DNA of 64,000 nucleotides from Phil1 sp964487565 (GTDB lineage: Bacteria; Bacillota; Clostridia; Christensenellales; CAG-138). Every line of letters begins with the position of its first letter. The stretch's first letter is position 1. The notes under the pieces are model-generated. The model saw only the letters and a program-made list of their open reading frames with translations. It did no database searches and was not told the origin of the DNA. A program made the translations under genes and the position numbers. This document shows positions 31,994 through 40,071 of the stretch, piece by piece. The DNA is taken from the NCBI GenBank assembly GCA_964487565.1, contig CAZARN010000004.1, forward strand, positions 62,001 through 126,000. The letters run 5' to 3'.

Positions 31994-33784
31994 TCAGATG
32001 ATGGTGAATTTGAACTTCGAGTTGCCGGCGGTTATCACATCATCAGGTCTGATGGGTCGGCGGGAAGCGATGGGCACGCCGTTGACTTCCGTGCCGTTTG
32101 TGGAACCGAGATCCTCGATGAAGAGGCAGCCGTTCTCACAGGTGAGGCGGAAGTGCATACGGGAGAGCTGTTTGTCATCCACGGCCATATCCGCTGAACT
32201 TTGCGAGCGGCCAACCGTATATGCGCCGACCGCCGTGAAGTCCACCCGGCGCTGCACGCCGGATGCATCAAGTATAACAGCCTGACAGCGCGTGCCGATC
32301 GCACCGGGAACGCGGACGTTTGTGCTTGCGGGCACGTTCATGGCATATTGATCCGCCGCTGTGGAATCCGCGCCGGTTTCGCCTTCATCCTGTTTTTTCT
32401 TTGATGTTACGATGATTATCACGACGACCGCTCCGCCAATCACGCATACGGCAATCACTGCCGCGAGCCAGACAGGGAAGGATGAAGCTTCCGCTTCATC
32501 GGCGATGCCTGCGGAGGTATCGTCCTGCGTGGCTTCGGGCGTTGGCATAGGTTCGCCGACAAGCCCTGTTCCGCTGACGCTCGATTCGCGAAGGGCGTTC
32601 TTTTCCATTGAGCGGTCCGCGATATTTATGAAGCTTATCTCGTAATCGCCGGTGTAAAGCGTTTGAGCGAACGAGAGCCTGACGGTATGCGCCGCATCGT
32701 CATAAGAAGCGGAACGCACCTCAAGCGCGCCTCCGTTCGCACTCACGGAGTAATTGGCGGCGGCGTCAGCGCCGGTCACGGCTTCTGAGAAAACAAGTGA
32801 AAGCTCGTTCTTGCCGCTTATATAGATCTTTTCGACATAAGGGGCCTCAGTGTCGGGTATCCAGTCGGTTATGGAAACATTTGTTGTGACGGTAAGCTCC
32901 TTGCCGTTGCTGGTAAGCTTTATGATAAGCTGTTCCTGAGCGGCGTCGATTATGTTGGAATCCGCCGTAAGATGCAGCACATAACAGGAATCGATCCTTT
33001 CTTTGACTGAGAGGAGCGTCGCCTCACAGCCGGAAGCGTTTATTGAGGCATAGTAGCCGCCGGTGCTGCGTGAAAACTCGCCAAGCGCGTCGAGATACGT
33101 CTTGTTGGAGCCTATGCCGAGCGCATACATGGGCAGTCCTGCGTCAATCAGGCTTTGTTGCATTTCCGCAGCGGTCGTGCCTCCCGCTTCGCTCACATCC
33201 TTGCCGTCCGTGAAAAGCAAAGCCACGCGGCGGGAGGGGAGAACGGAGGACGCGGATTCCGCAAGGCTCACTGCGGTGGATACGGCGTCGAAAAAGCGGG
33301 TGATATTGTCTTTTGCCTGCATTGCCTCGATCGTCGCAAGCGCTTCGCTGCGGCTTTGCGTTCCGTCAAGCAGGGTGGTGACATTTTCACCGAAGGTTAT
33401 GAGCACCACGGCGTCCTCCTGGGACATTGCGCCGATAAAGCTCGACATGGAGGCTTTTATGCTTTTGAACGTATCCGACGGGATGGAACCGGATATATCC
33501 ACCAGAAAATAATACGTCGTTCCGCCGGAATAACGCTCAAGCGAATTCACGGTGAGCGTTTTGCTGCCGAGGACCGCCTTCATATCGGTCACGGAGGAGG
33601 CGAAATCTTTTATCTCGGTTGCATCCGCGGCGAGAGGATGAAAATATACGTCGATCTCCGGCATACGGATCTCGTACTGCTCAACCTCAAGCCTTTCACC
33701 GCCGTCCGCAAGCGCGCTGTTACCGAAAACAGGGATGAGCATGATCAGCGCGAGCGCTGCGCCAAGCAGTTTCTTCAAAGCCAT
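31994..33784 (-). CDS. Secreted VWA domain, membrane helix, cytoplasmic FHA domain
   Basis: 596 residues from ATG 33784, with AAGGGGG 7 nt before. A signal peptide (to about ALA at 26) precedes an outer VWA domain with the MIDAS motif DISGS (96-100) and a later LLFTDGKDVSEAGG. A region of beta-rich Ig-like character follows, then a membrane helix (SFPVWLAAVIAVCVIGGAVV, about 445-470). A canonical FHA domain ends the protein (TVGRSQSSADMAV, LSRMHFRL, LGSTNGTEVNG). It links an outside protein-binding module to phosphothreonine recognition inside. The start overlaps the preceding FHA gene by 10 bp. Confidence 0.85.
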   Translation of the reverse strand: MALKKLLGAALALIMLIPVFGNSALADGGERLEVEQYEIRMPEIDVYFHPLAADATEIKDFASSVTDMKAVLGSKTLTVNSLERYSGGTTYYFLVDISGSIPSDTFKSIKASMSSFIGAMSQEDAVVLITFGENVTTLLDGTQSRSEALATIEAMQAKDNITRFFDAVSTAVSLAESASSVLPSRRVALLFTDGKDVSEAGGTTAAEMQQSLIDAGLPMYALGIGSNKTYLDALGEFSRSTGGYYASINASGCEATLLSVKERIDSCYVLHLTADSNIIDAAQEQLIIKLTSNGKELTVTTNVSITDWIPDTEAPYVEKIYISGKNELSLVFSEAVTGADAAANYSVSANGGALEVRSASYDDAAHTVRLSFAQTLYTGDYEISFINIADRSMEKNALRESSVSGTGLVGEPMPTPEATQDDTSAGIADEAEASSFPVWLAAVIAVCVIGGAVVVIIIVTSKKKQDEGETGADSTAADQYAMNVPASTNVRVPGAIGTRCQAVILDASGVQRRVDFTAVGAYTVGRSQSSADMAVDDKQLSRMHFRLTCENGCLFIEDLGSTNGTEVNGVPIASRRPIRPDDVITAGNSKFKFTII

Positions 33785-34374
33785 TTTCTTTCCCCCTTGC
33801 AATATGCGATGAAATCATATACGGAATCGCCTATGCCGATCTTATCGCCCTCGGCAAGACGCATGGGCTCCGTTACGGGCACGCCGTTGAGATATGTTTT
33901 AATTGATTCGCCGTTGACGATCATGAACTCTCCGGAATACGGCTCATATACCACGGAGGCGTGGTTCTCGCGTGACACGGAACGGTCGTCCACTATGTTG
34001 ATGTCCATTTTCCATGTGCGCCCGATAAAATTGCGCCCGGCATGGATGCGATAATCGCGTCCTCTTTCCGGCCCTTCAACGCACACGAGCCACCCGACGA
34101 CGGGATTCGTTTTGAGCGCACCCTTCATTATGCCGATCGTTTTTTCATATTCATCCGCGCCGAAACGCTCGGTCTTCTCATCGTCGGCGGCGCCGGCCGG
34201 GAACCTGGATACGGTCTTCTCGTCATCCGGTACCGAAAAAGCCGACGCTCCGTAGGCGCGGCCGCCGGACGTCGCGTCGGGCGCCGCCGCGGCGCCAAAG
34301 GAGGTGCAGTGGGGGCACTGAGTGAATTTTGAATTGTCGTAATAATGACCGTTTGGACAGCGAGTGATCGCCAT
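33775..34374 (-). CDS. Zinc-ribbon plus FHA domain protein, copy B
   Basis: 199 residues, paralogous to the protein at 30154-30807. Ribbon CPNGHYYDNSKFTQCPHC, then a linker with three DEKTV/DEKTE/YEKTI repeats, then DPVVGWLVCV-like NPVVGWLVCV and an FHA domain (IHAGRNFIGR, VSRENHASVV, YLNGVPV). The repeated EKT threonines look like FHA-ligand phosphosites. First gene of the minus-strand cluster, with GGAGG before the start and a promoter at 34453-34481. Its end overlaps the VWA-FHA gene, so the two are translationally coupled. Confidence 0.8.
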   Translation of the reverse strand: MAITRCPNGHYYDNSKFTQCPHCTSFGAAAAPDATSGGRAYGASAFSVPDDEKTVSRFPAGAADDEKTERFGADEYEKTIGIMKGALKTNPVVGWLVCVEGPERGRDYRIHAGRNFIGRTWKMDINIVDDRSVSRENHASVVYEPYSGEFMIVNGESIKTYLNGVPVTEPMRLAEGDKIGIGDSVYDFIAYCKGERKWL

Positions 34375-34452
34375 TTCATAACCTCCTGCCGGATCGTGGA
34401 CTGTTGAACGCGGAGATGTTCATGGATAGACGCTTTGACTTTTTATGTAAAA

Positions 34453-34481
34453 AATATAGCATACAGCAGCAGACATCACAA
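34453..34481 (-). promoter_or_regulatory. Promoter of the six-gene FHA/pseudokinase operon
   Basis: On the minus strand: -35 TTGTGA (34476-34481), 17-bp spacer, extended -10 TGCTATATT with TATATT at 34453-34458. A leader of about 70 nt follows to the GGAGG of the first gene. Confidence 0.5.
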
Positions 34482-34607
34482 TAAGGGAGTCAAAAATGAG
34501 GCTTATTTTGACATAAATGTTATACGGATTTTGTTTTATGGCGGAAATTTTGATAAAATGTAACCACCAACAGCACCGCCGGCCCGGCCGGGAGCGTTCG
34601 TATGCTG

Positions 34608-34636
34608 ATGACAAAAGGAAAAATAACGTATATAAT
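34608..34636 (+). promoter_or_regulatory. Promoter of the soluble PP2C gene
   Basis: -35 ATGACA (34608-34613), 17-bp spacer, consensus -10 TATAAT (34631-34636). The gene starts about 80 nt after the predicted transcription start. Confidence 0.6.
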
Positions 34637-34722
34637 GTAAAAAAATACAATACCCGACCATGCGCATACAGCGCTTGTAATGAACGTGAAACAAACATAT
34701 GAAAAAATGTGGAGGGCTTCCT

Positions 34723-35511
34723 GTGGACATGCTTATTTCGGCTTTTGTGTGCACGCATGTGGGCAAGGTGAGAAAAAACAACGAAGATAATTTCTTTCTT
34801 CAGGGCCTAACGCTTGACAGAGGAATCATGAACAAGGGCTTTGCGCGCACGCGCGAAAGTGCGGAAGCAGTGCAGCTTTATGCCGTTTGCGACGGGATGG
34901 GAGGACAGGCCGCCGGGGAGGAAGCGTCTTCGATCGGCGTTTCTTTGCTGCGCCCGCTCCTTGCACAGCTCTGTGACGGCGGGGTTGTCCGCGCCTGCGT
35001 AAACCGGTACGCCGACGATGCGAACAAGGCGGTGGTCGCCCTGCCGACGGATTCAGGCAGCACGCTTGTGATGCTCGTCATCAACAACGGTTTTGCGACT
35101 GTTGCATGGCTTGGCGACAGCCGCGCTTACATGCTGCGTGACAGGCGGCTCATCAGGCTGACGGAGGATCATACCGAGGCTGAGCGCATGAAAAAACTCG
35201 GCATAACGCCAAAGGGCGGCCGCGCAAGCAATTCGCTCACGAGATATCTTGGCATGGATATGCAGGATCTTGTGATAACGCCATCCTACACCGATGATAT
35301 AAGGCTGAAAAGGAAAGACGTGTTCCTGCTTTGCAGCGACGGTCTTTATAACATGGTCGATGAAGATAAAATAAGCGATATCCTCATCCATTCGGATTCG
35401 CCCGCGCGTGAGCTTGCGGAGGCCGCGCTTGAAAACGGAGGCACGGACAACATAACGGCGCTTGTGGCGGATGTGTCAAAGCTGTCAAAGCCGCTTTTCG
35501 GGGCAAAATAA
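34723..35511 (+). CDS. Soluble PP2C-type protein phosphatase
   Basis: 262 residues from GTG 34723 (VDMLISAFVCTHVG), which is 7 nt after GGAGG; ATGs at 34699 and 34729 are less well placed. All PP2C blocks are intact: GKVRKNNEDNFF, CDGMGGQAAGEEAS, WLGDSRAYML, LCSDGLYNMVDE and GGTDNITALVAD. There is no membrane helix. It is divergent from the FHA cluster and is a second, cytoplasmic phosphatase for the same presumed phosphothreonine network. Confidence 0.87.
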   Translation: MDMLISAFVCTHVGKVRKNNEDNFFLQGLTLDRGIMNKGFARTRESAEAVQLYAVCDGMGGQAAGEEASSIGVSLLRPLLAQLCDGGVVRACVNRYADDANKAVVALPTDSGSTLVMLVINNGFATVAWLGDSRAYMLRDRRLIRLTEDHTEAERMKKLGITPKGGRASNSLTRYLGMDMQDLVITPSYTDDIRLKRKDVFLLCSDGLYNMVDEDKISDILIHSDSPARELAEAALENGGTDNITALVADVSKLSKPLFGAK

Positions 35512-35630
35512 ACGGGCGCAACGGCGTGACGAGCGCCCGCGTCTTCATGTGTATTACAGAAAAGATGGCCGCGAATGTATCAAACTGTCATATCAATGCT
35601 TTTATGCTCGCGTGGAACGGCGGGATGCGA

Positions 35631-36674
35631 TCACTTAGCCATGTCGGGCAGAAAGACCGAAAAGACCGATCCGCGGTCTTTTTCGCTTTTGAGCGAAATA
35701 TCGCCGTGCATGAGTTCGACGATGCGCTTCGTGATCGTGAGCCCCAAACCGTTGCCGGCGGTGGACCGGCTTGACGCGCCCTGATAAAACTGCTCGAATA
35801 CGTGACGCTGGGTCTCTTCATCCATGCCTATGCCGTCATCCGCGACCGTGACGCGCACACCGCGCCCACCGACTTTTTTGCAGCTCACGCGCACCTCGCC
35901 GCCTTCGTGCGAAAATTTTATCGCATTGCCGATGAGGTTGAGCCATATCTGGGAAAGCATCTCCTGATTGCTGTGAAAGTGCACGCTGTCAAGCTCAAGA
36001 TCAAAGGATATGTTCTTCTTCATCCAGTCCTTTTCGAGAAGGAGGATGCAGCTCCTGAGCTGTTCGTCAAGCTGTATATCTTCCGTATCGGTCACGATCT
36101 GCTGATTTTCGAACCTTGTGAGGGTGAGGATATTTGAACTCATGTTTGTGAGCCTGTCGGCTTCGTTAATTATTATGTCCGTATATTCGCGCCTTTGCTC
36201 ATCTGTGAGATCAGCGTGACGAAGCTGACGTGCAAATCCGCGTATTGAGACGATGGGGGTTTTGAACTCATGCGAAAACGTGTTGATGAAATCTCGTCTG
36301 AAAAGCTCAAGCGAACCCAATTCCTCCGCCATCTTGTTGAAGCTTTTCATCAGGTCGGCAAGCTCGCTTTTGGCGCCGGTTTCATCAACGCGCACCGAAA
36401 AATCACCCTTGCCGACGGAGCGCGTGGCCTTGATGAGCTGGTTGACCGGGCGCAAAAACCAACGGCCGAGCAAGGCGGATAACCCCGTGCCTATGGCCGT
36501 GCAGACGATGAGGGCTGCGATCGACCAAACGAGGGCGGGGTATGGTACTTCCGGCAGAAGATCGAATCCGACAAGTATGGCAATCATAACCCCCGCAAGG
36601 ACGGCGGCGAGCAGCATTATGATGAAAACGAACGCCACCGCCTGGGCGGTCGCGGAACGCAGACGCAGCTTCAT
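35631..36674 (-). CDS. Sensor histidine kinase
   Basis: 347 residues. Two membrane helices (about 12-35 and 47-68) flank a very short outer loop, so it has no large sensor domain and probably detects membrane or cell-envelope signals. HAMP follows (RPVNQLIKATRSVGKGDF), then the H-box FSHEFKTPIVSIRGF and the ATPase boxes NLIGNAIKF, DDGIGMDEE and NGLGLTITKRI. The start overlaps the response-regulator stop by 4 bp. It converges with the PP2C gene. Confidence 0.9.
   Translation of the reverse strand: MKLRLRSATAQAVAFVFIIMLLAAVLAGVMIAILVGFDLLPEVPYPALVWSIAALIVCTAIGTGLSALLGRWFLRPVNQLIKATRSVGKGDFSVRVDETGAKSELADLMKSFNKMAEELGSLELFRRDFINTFSHEFKTPIVSIRGFARQLRHADLTDEQRREYTDIIINEADRLTNMSSNILTLTRFENQQIVTDTEDIQLDEQLRSCILLLEKDWMKKNISFDLELDSVHFHSNQEMLSQIWLNLIGNAIKFSHEGGEVRVSCKKVGGRGVRVTVADDGIGMDEETQRHVFEQFYQGASSRSTAGNGLGLTITKRIVELMHGDISLKSEKDRGSVFSVFLPDMAK
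35660..35683 (+). terminator. Plus-strand terminator inside histidine-kinase 3' end
   Basis: AAAAGACC (35660-35667) pairs with GGTCTTTT (35675-35682), plus one inner G-C pair, followed by T and then CGCTTTT. It is about 150 bp past the PP2C stop and overlaps the last codons of the convergent kinase gene. Confidence 0.4.
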
Positions 36675-37345
36675 CTTTTTCTTACCGCCTTGTAGCCAAG
36701 CCCGCGCACTGTCACAAGCTCAATATCCGGATTGTCACGGAGCCTGTCGCGAAGCCTGTTGATATGTACGTCCACGGTGCGTTCGTCGCTGTCTGAATCA
36801 AGATCCCAAAGCTCGTCCATGAGCTGACGGCGAGTGAATATTTTATCCTGATATGAGAGCAGCTTGAATATCAGCCCGAATTCCTTGGGCGGCAGATCCT
36901 GTCTGCCGTGCGGATCGGTCAAAGTCATGGAATCATAATCAAGCGTCGTTTGACCGATGCTCAGCGTATGCTCGTCCGCGATACGGCTTCTGCGCAAAAG
37001 CGCCGCTATGCGAAGAAGCATTTCCTCCTCGTCGACGGGCTTGACCATATAATCGTCCGTTCCTGCGATGAAGCCCTGCTTTTTGTCCGCCGGGGTCTCC
37101 TTTGCCGTGACCATGAGCACTGGCATGTTGTTGCCTGCGGCACGCAGCTCCCGCGTGAGCGAAAGCCCGTCCATGCGCGGCATCATAACGTCGAGCACGA
37201 TGAGATCGACATGCTTTTTATCGAGTATTTCGAGCGCTTCCATACCATCGCATGCAAGGATAGGCTCATAGCCGTTCTGGACAAGTACGGCCTGCATGAG
37301 CTTCCTTGTGTTCACATCGTCTTCAACGACCATTATGCGGAACAT
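36671..37345 (-). CDS. OmpR/PhoB-type response regulator
   Basis: 224 residues. The receiver domain has the acidic pair VVEDD, the phospho-acceptor Asp in DLIVLDVMMPRMDG (about residue 53), VTAKE and the switch KPVDEEE. The C-terminal winged helix has PPKEFGLIFKLLSYQDKIFTRRQL and VDVHINRLRDRL. It is activated by the kinase encoded next to it. AAAGGAGA precedes the ATG. Targets are unknown; the phosphatase/FHA cluster next door is a candidate only by position. Confidence 0.92.
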   Translation of the reverse strand: MFRIMVVEDDVNTRKLMQAVLVQNGYEPILACDGMEALEILDKKHVDLIVLDVMMPRMDGLSLTRELRAAGNNMPVLMVTAKETPADKKQGFIAGTDDYMVKPVDEEEMLLRIAALLRRSRIADEHTLSIGQTTLDYDSMTLTDPHGRQDLPPKEFGLIFKLLSYQDKIFTRRQLMDELWDLDSDSDERTVDVHINRLRDRLRDNPDIELVTVRGLGYKAVRKR

Positions 37346-37361
37346 CGCGCTCTCCTTTGGG

Positions 37362-38204
37362 TCATTTTCTTATAAAAAGCACGCCAAGCGTCGAAGGGCC
37401 GCAATGCGAGGAAACGGTGCAGCCTGCGGCGGTCTCGATGATCTCCCTGAAATCCGCATACTGTCTGATCGCTTCGCGGGCTGTCTCAACAGCTTCACGC
37501 GGGGCTTCAGGATGCGTGATGAATATTCGGTCTGTGCGGATATCGTTTCTGCCTTCGAGCCTGTCGCGCACATAACGCTGTATGCATTTTGTGAATGAAC
37601 CGCGATATTTGGTGCCGACGCGCATCCCGCCGTCGACGACTTCGATGCAGGGCTTGAGCTGGAGCGCATTCGCGCCGAGCATGGTTATCGTGGAGCAACG
37701 GCCGCCCTTGCGCATATAATCGAGCCTGTCGAGGATGAAACTCGCTTCGACCTTATTCACTATATCCGCAAGTTCTTTCACGATCTCATCGGCGGGCATA
37801 CCCGCTTCGGCCATGCGCGCGGCCTCGATCACAACATGGCCGTGTCCGCTTGAAAGATTGCACGAATCGATAACATGAACATTGTTGAACGCCTCAGAGG
37901 CAAGATGCGCGTTTTGAAAGCAAGCGGAAAACTTGCTGCTTATGCAAATGTGGATAACGGCGTCGTATTCCTTTGAAAGGACGGCAAAACGCTCGCCGTA
38001 ATCAAGCGGGGTGACTGCCGCGGTTGACGCGATGTTGCCGCCCGCTTCCACATGGGCGAATATGTCGCAGGGAAAGATGTCCACACCGTCCCTGTATGTT
38101 TTGCCGCCAAGCGTAATATACAAAGGAAAAAGTTCGATATTGTATTGCTTGATGAGCTCGGCGGACAGATCGCAGGTACTGTCTGACGTGATTTTTATTG
38201 CCAT
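37362..38204 (-). CDS. DegV-family fatty-acid-binding protein
   Basis: 280 residues. It starts IKITSDSTCDLSAELI, the classic DegV beginning with the Ser-Thr ligand pair. TAAVTPLDYGERF, SSKFSACFQNAHLA and VIDSCNLSSGHGHVV follow, then LDRLDYMRKGGR. Bacterial DegV (FakB-like) proteins bind a fatty acid and present it to FakA kinase; no fakA gene is in the window. AGGAGG precedes the ATG. It lies 16 bp upstream of the response-regulator gene on the same strand, so it may be cotranscribed with it. Confidence 0.9.
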   Translation of the reverse strand: MAIKITSDSTCDLSAELIKQYNIELFPLYITLGGKTYRDGVDIFPCDIFAHVEAGGNIASTAAVTPLDYGERFAVLSKEYDAVIHICISSKFSACFQNAHLASEAFNNVHVIDSCNLSSGHGHVVIEAARMAEAGMPADEIVKELADIVNKVEASFILDRLDYMRKGGRCSTITMLGANALQLKPCIEVVDGGMRVGTKYRGSFTKCIQRYVRDRLEGRNDIRTDRIFITHPEAPREAVETAREAIRQYADFREIIETAAGCTVSSHCGPSTLGVLFIRK

Positions 38205-38290
38205 AATTACCTCCTGTTCGGCCGGGTAAGCGCATACCCGACCGATATTAGGATAGTATTCTTATATAAACTCATTATAAACGCTTTTGT

Positions 38291-38319
38291 GAAAAAAGCA
38301 AAACCCCGCACATGGCGGG
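38291..38319 (-). terminator. Intrinsic terminator of zinc-ribbon gene
   Basis: Stem CCCCGC/GCGGGG (38303-38308 with 38314-38319), 5-nt loop, followed on the minus strand by TTTTGCTTTTTT. It lies 30 bp after the zinc-ribbon gene stop. Confidence 0.7.
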
Positions 38320-38348
38320 GCAAAGGTCACACGGGCGGCAAAACGCGC

Positions 38349-38708
38349 TCAATCCAGTTTTTTTCCGCACTTGCGACAATACATGTAGCCTGACTCCGTG
38401 GGGGTACCGCAATATGGGCAAAACCCGCTTCCGTTATCAACGGGCTGCGAATTTTCGGGTGCGGAACCTTCGCTTTTGCCGAAGCGTTCGTCGAGAGGAT
38501 CACGCTCCTCGTTTTCATCTGTTATGTCGAAGGCGGAATAGCGGTTTTTGCCTGTCGCGTTTTTATAATTGTAAACGCCGCTTATAACTCCGGTTATGAT
38601 GAACAGCACGCCGAATATAGGAAAAATCGCAGGCGCGCCGGAAGACGCGGCCAATATGGTCCATACTATGCCAAAGATGACGGCAACGACCGCCCCCCAG
38701 ACGTTCAT
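38349..38708 (-). CDS. Small membrane protein with C-terminal zinc ribbon
   Basis: 119 residues from ATG 38708. Two membrane helices (about 3-22 and 27-45) are followed by a charged linker and a ribbon, CPYCGTPTESGYMYCRKCG. Function unknown; such proteins are common in Clostridia. A longer in-frame opening reaches 38804 but its first part lies upstream of the predicted transcription start. A strong AAAGGGGG stands 8 nt before an ATT codon at 38744, so a rare ATT start adding 12 basic residues is possible. Confidence 0.6.
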   Translation of the reverse strand: MNVWGAVVAVIFGIVWTILAASSGAPAIFPIFGVLFIITGVISGVYNYKNATGKNRYSAFDITDENEERDPLDERFGKSEGSAPENSQPVDNGSGFCPYCGTPTESGYMYCRKCGKKLD

Positions 38709-38775
38709 CGCCGAAGGCCCTCTTCCCGGCTTGACGCTTTTAATGACAAACACCCCCTTTGATTTGGCGTTTATC

Positions 38776-38804
38776 AGTATAGCATATAAGTTCACGATTG
38801 CCAA
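38776..38804 (-). promoter_or_regulatory. Promoter of zinc-ribbon gene
   Basis: On the minus strand: -35 TTGGCA (38799-38804), 17-bp spacer, extended -10 TGCTATACT with TATACT at 38776-38781. It lies just after the feoB stop (38826), so this gene is independent of feoB. Confidence 0.65.
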
Positions 38805-38825
38805 ATCATCAGCGAAAGTTCAGCC

Positions 38826-39665
38826 TCATGCAAGCCCGAGAAGCTTCGCGGCCGTACTGATGATGAAGCATATGATAAACCCGGAAAGCGTCGGAAGCAC
38901 GGCCGCGACAAGCATCCATCGCAGCCTGCCGGTTTCCTTTTTGACGGTCAGAAGCGTTGTTGAGCACGGCCAGTGGAACAGCGAGAAAACCAGCATGCAA
39001 AGCGCTGTGATCCACGTCCATCCGTGCGACACCAGAAGCTCGCGCAGCTCCGACAGCGCGGGCAGCACGGCAACGCTGCCTGTTTGCATATACGCCATCA
39101 CGGCGATGGGCAGCACGATCTCATTTGCGGGAAAGCCAAGGATGAACGCCGCAAGAATGACCCCGTCAAGACCGAATATGCGCGCAAAAGGATCGAGAAA
39201 GCCGGTCAGCACGGCAAGCAGCGTGCTTTGGCCGACGGGGATGTTGGCAAAAGCCCATATCACTATGCCGGCGGGCGCCGCAACGGATACAGCGCGGCCC
39301 AGCACGAAGAGAGTCCTGTCAAGAAGGCTGCGCGCGATCACACGCCCGACCTGAGGCGCCCTGTAGGGCGGCAATTCGAGCGTGAATGACGAAGGCACGC
39401 CCCGAAGAAGCGTCACGGAAAGCAGTTTCGATGCTGCAAACGTCATCCCGACGCCGGCAAGCACGGTCAGCGTCAGAAGCACCGCTCCCGCAAGCGCGCC
39501 GCTTGAAAGCGCGAAAAACATCGTAATGACCGCGATGAGCAGGGGAAAACGCCCGTTGCACGGCACAAAACTGTTCGTGAGGATCGCGATCAGACGCTCG
39601 CGCGGACTGTCGATTATCCTGCAACCGGCAACGCCGGCCGCATTGCAGCCGAAGCCCATGCACAT
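38826..39665 (-). pseudogene. feoB: feoB 3' part, cut off by the inserted element
   Basis: 280 codons encoding the C-terminal half of the ferrous-iron transporter FeoB. It begins exactly at MCMGFGCNAAGVAGCRIID, an internal FeoB motif, and continues through the Gate-domain helices (GFPANEIVLPIAVMAY, WTWITALCMLVFSLFHWPC). The G domain and first helices are missing here and are found on the same strand at 50844-51906. The first ATG is part of the 10-bp repeat at the element boundary and has no ribosome site, so this fragment is probably not translated while the element is in place. Confidence 0.92.
39656..39665. repeat. Left attachment-site core of the element
   Basis: CCATGCACAT, identical and in the same orientation at 50844-50853. 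On the coding strand it reads ATGTGCATGG inside feoB. Sequence to the left is feoB and to the right is element. Short identical cores are normal for large serine integrases. Confidence 0.85.
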
Positions 39666-40071
39666 GCGTGGTCGACCGAGGGATGCTCACTGCATTTCAG
39701 ATCGATGAAATATCAGATGATCCGGGTCCGGTACAAGGCCATTGCCGCAGGCGCAAGCTTGAACAGGGTGCGGCATAAATACAGAGATCATTAGTGCCCG
39801 CGCCGTGTTTTTGTCCTATGCGTCCCGTGGATCCGACGGTTGGACAACTCTGATCCGACATTGCATTCATCAAGTATATGTCCCGGTTTTGAATGAAAAA
39901 AACGGATAGATCGAGATAACGGACCTCTATACAATAATGTTTCAATAGATACAAATAAAAAATAAAAATGTATTGACAGGTACATTTTGCGGAGATAGTA
40001 TAGTAATCACAAATCACAATCCGGTGAGCCGGGGACGAAAAACAAGACGAAAAATTAAATGGAGGTTAAGC
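39666..40071 (+). other. Left end of element, non-coding
   Basis: 406 bp without a supportable gene. The first 30 bp should be one attP arm. The last 110 bp hold a promoter and an inverted repeat (listed separately) and the ribosome site for the binding-protein gene. A minus-strand open frame here has no ribosome site. Confidence 0.5.
39965..40001 (+). promoter_or_regulatory. Promoter with operator for element transporter operon
   Basis: -35 TTGACA (39973-39978), 17-bp spacer, -10 TAGTAT (39996-40001). A perfect inverted repeat, AAAATGTA (39965-39972) and TACATTTT (39981-39988), flanks the -35 with an 8-bp gap, a likely repressor site. The RpiR-family gene in the element is the candidate regulator. 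Confidence 0.6.

Larger units (their letters stand above)
34375..34722. other. Divergent promoter region of the signalling cluster
   Basis: 348 bp between the FHA gene (minus) and the PP2C gene (plus). It is AT-rich and holds one convincing promoter for each direction, listed separately. A GC-rich patch (34574-34590, GCCGGCCCGGCC) lies between them. No reading frame in it is supportable. Confidence 0.5.

Noticed and set aside
35513..35539. CGGGCGC/GCGCCCG hairpin right after the PP2C stop as terminator
   Set aside because: Only 7 bp with a 13-nt loop and no T tract; the hairpin at 35660-35683 is a better candidate.
38826..39665. Treating the feoB 3' fragment as an independent nucleoside-recognition gene
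   Set aside because: It begins in the middle of a conserved FeoB motif at the attachment core, without a ribosome site, and its missing half is 11 kb away on the same strand.
39826..39866. Two GATCCGAC copies near the element's left end
   Set aside because: Only 8 bp and not placed relative to a promoter or core; they could be chance.
39697..40017. Minus-strand open frames at the left end of the element
   Set aside because: No ribosome site, odd composition, and overlap with the operator and promoter of the cargo operon.
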